Shown one piece after another: positions 4,412-5,232 of a stretch of 5,232 nt of DNA. Made by a program: the position numbers and the translations under genes. The DNA lies in NCBI GenBank assembly GCA_902783295.1, contig CACZQT010000094.1, forward strand, positions 1-5,232. The letters are read 5' to 3'. The notes under the pieces are model-generated. The model made no database searches. It was not told where the DNA came from and saw only the letters and a program-made list of their open reading frames with translations. The stretch is from an uncultured Lachnospiraceae bacterium (GTDB lineage: Bacteria; Bacillota; Clostridia; Lachnospirales; Lachnospiraceae). Each line of letters starts with the position of its first letter. Within the stretch, counting starts at the first letter, position 1.

Positions 4412-5232
4412 TTAGGGCAGTGTAAATCCGTGGGCTACAAACTGCGCCAGAACAGCGTCGGTCCCCAGAAAATCCGCAAAAGCAGTCGCGTATTCCAGAC
4501 GTCCCGTGCTGCTGAGAATGCCGATCCTGTAGGTAGTCGGCGCCAGTCCTTCTACCACATACACCTGGTCCAGATGTTCAATCACATCGTTCCGGTAGGC
4601 AAATCCGCAGTCTACTGTACCGTCCACAACCCACTGGATGAGCTCATCCACACTGCTGCTTAAATATACTTCTTTTTCTTTCACGCGATCCCACAGTTCC
4701 TGCTCTTTCAGGGTCTCAATCGTATATTCCCCTACCGGAACGTCTGCAGGATCTCCTATGCCGATTTTTTCCGCTTTGGAAATATCCGAGAGGCTTGTCA
4801 GGCCCAGTCTGGATGTTCTGGGAACGAACAGCACCAGCTCGTTGCTCATCAGGAAATGAACCGAATCCTCCATAATCAGGCCCTGTTCTACCAGCTGAGA
4901 CATAGGTTTCTTGCTGGCACAGAAGAACAGGTCAAAATTGGAGCCTCTTTCGATCCTGGCTTTCAGCCTTTCGGAGCTGTCATAGACTGCCTCTACGTGC
5001 AGATCCGGATTCAGTTCTTCAAACTGGGGAATAAGCTGGTCCTCCAGGATATACATCAGATTAGAAGCGGCCGCCAGTATCACAGTGTGGCGCCCCTCAT
5101 GCTGAACATCCTCTCCTGCTTCTTCCGCACCTTCTTCCGGTATCTCCTGCACGGATTCCGCTTCGGAAGCCTCCTCACTGCCGTTTTCCGGAACCGTTTC
5201 CTCCGTTTCTTCCTTCGTTTCCGGGGAAGCGG
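4412..5232 (-). CDS. modA: ModA-like molybdate/oxyanion-binding protein, 5' end beyond the window
   Basis: This is the solute-binding component of a molybdate/tungstate-type ABC importer. The frame stays open to the right edge, giving 272 visible residues; the GTG at 5152 is internal, so the signal peptide and probable lipidated Cys lie outside. The visible N-terminus (about 41 residues, 5110-5230) is a very acidic Glu/Ser/Thr linker. The binding domain follows: ILAAASNLMYIL with the first ligand-type Ser (5067-5065), YDSSERLKARIERGSNFDLFF (second Ser pair), GDPADVPVGEYTIETL, and SSSVDELIQW...CGFAYRNDV with the ligand-type Tyr. These correspond in order to the E. coli ModA ligand segments. 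The domain ends at the native C-terminus. The neighbours downstream are argS and a CHR pair, not modB/modC, so the partner permease is upstream of the window or elsewhere. Tungstate or another oxyanion is possible as ligand. Confidence 0.88.
   Translation of the reverse strand, partial: ASPETKEETEETVPENGSEEASEAESVQEIPEEGAEEAGEDVQHEGRHTVILAAASNLMYILEDQLIPQFEELNPDLHVEAVYDSSERLKARIERGSNFDLFFCASKKPMSQLVEQGLIMEDSVHFLMSNELVLFVPRTSRLGLTSLSDISKAEKIGIGDPADVPVGEYTIETLKEQELWDRVKEKEVYLSSSVDELIQWVVDGTVDCGFAYRNDVIEHLDQVYVVEGLAPTTYRIGILSSTGRLEYATAFADFLGTDAVLAQFVAHGFTLP
5110..5230 (-). other. Low-complexity acidic linker of the ModA-like protein
   Basis: About 41 consecutive codons encode a Glu-rich, Ser/Thr/Pro/Gly-containing stretch with roughly 17 acidic residues, between the unseen N-terminus and the folded domain beginning near HTVILAAAS. 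On the DNA it appears as repeated TTC and CTC triplets (GAA and GAG on the coding strand). It probably acts as a flexible tether from the membrane anchor, as in many Gram-positive binding lipoproteins, but is longer and more acidic than usual. Confidence 0.7.

Noticed and set aside
4409..4414. TAATAT on the minus strand as a -10 box for argS
   Set aside because: No acceptable -35 element lies 16-18 bases upstream, and the box overlaps the stop of the modA-like gene.
5150..5152. GTG at 5152 as the start of the ModA-like gene
   Set aside because: The frame continues open to the window edge with the same Glu-rich composition, there is no ribosome site before the GTG, and starting there would leave a binding protein without a signal peptide.
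1..5232. Mobile element, prophage, CRISPR array or tRNA gene
   Set aside because: No transposase, integrase, regularly spaced repeats, terminal inverted repeats or cloverleaf sequence could be seen. The only long repeats are the two barnase domains and the terminator arms.

Overview
The window looks like ordinary chromosome from a low-to-middle GC Gram-positive anaerobe, most likely a Clostridia/Lachnospiraceae-type Firmicute. The reasons are strong Shine-Dalgarno sites before every start, a lipoprotein-type signal peptide with a Ser/Thr/Gly linker, barnase/barstar sequences of Firmicute type, a paired short-chain CHR (chromate) transporter, and roughly balanced base composition. The genus is an inference; nothing in the window fixes it.

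The left part (about 128-1480) is a plus-strand two-gene unit. An extended -10 promoter (128-156) drives a 304-residue predicted lipoprotein (188-1102) that carries two nearly identical barnase-type ribonuclease domains in tandem. One base after its stop begins a 91-residue barstar-family inhibitor (1104-1379). A perfect 29-bp hairpin followed by a T-run (1411-1478) ends the unit. The inhibitor presumably protects the cytosol from the RNase before export.

The right part (1477-5232) is a minus-strand series of four genes read from the right edge: a ModA-like oxyanion-binding lipoprotein whose start lies outside the window, then complete argS, then two short CHR-family genes (187 and 190 aa) overlapping by 4 bp. 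Gaps are 29 bp, 9 bp and -4 bp, with no terminator between genes, so they look co-transcribed. The last stop codon lies next to the convergent hairpin of the RNase/barstar unit. The functional theme outside argS is oxyanion handling (molybdate/tungstate-like binding, chromate-type transport), but no ModB or ModC permease/ATPase gene is visible.

The first ~127 bases contain no gene I can identify. I see no tRNA, rRNA, CRISPR array, transposase or phage gene. The most notable item is the tandem double-barnase lipoprotein. Both domains keep the catalytic residues and are about 90% identical in protein, but they differ at many synonymous sites, and the contact residues expected at the barnase-barstar interface look changed on both sides.
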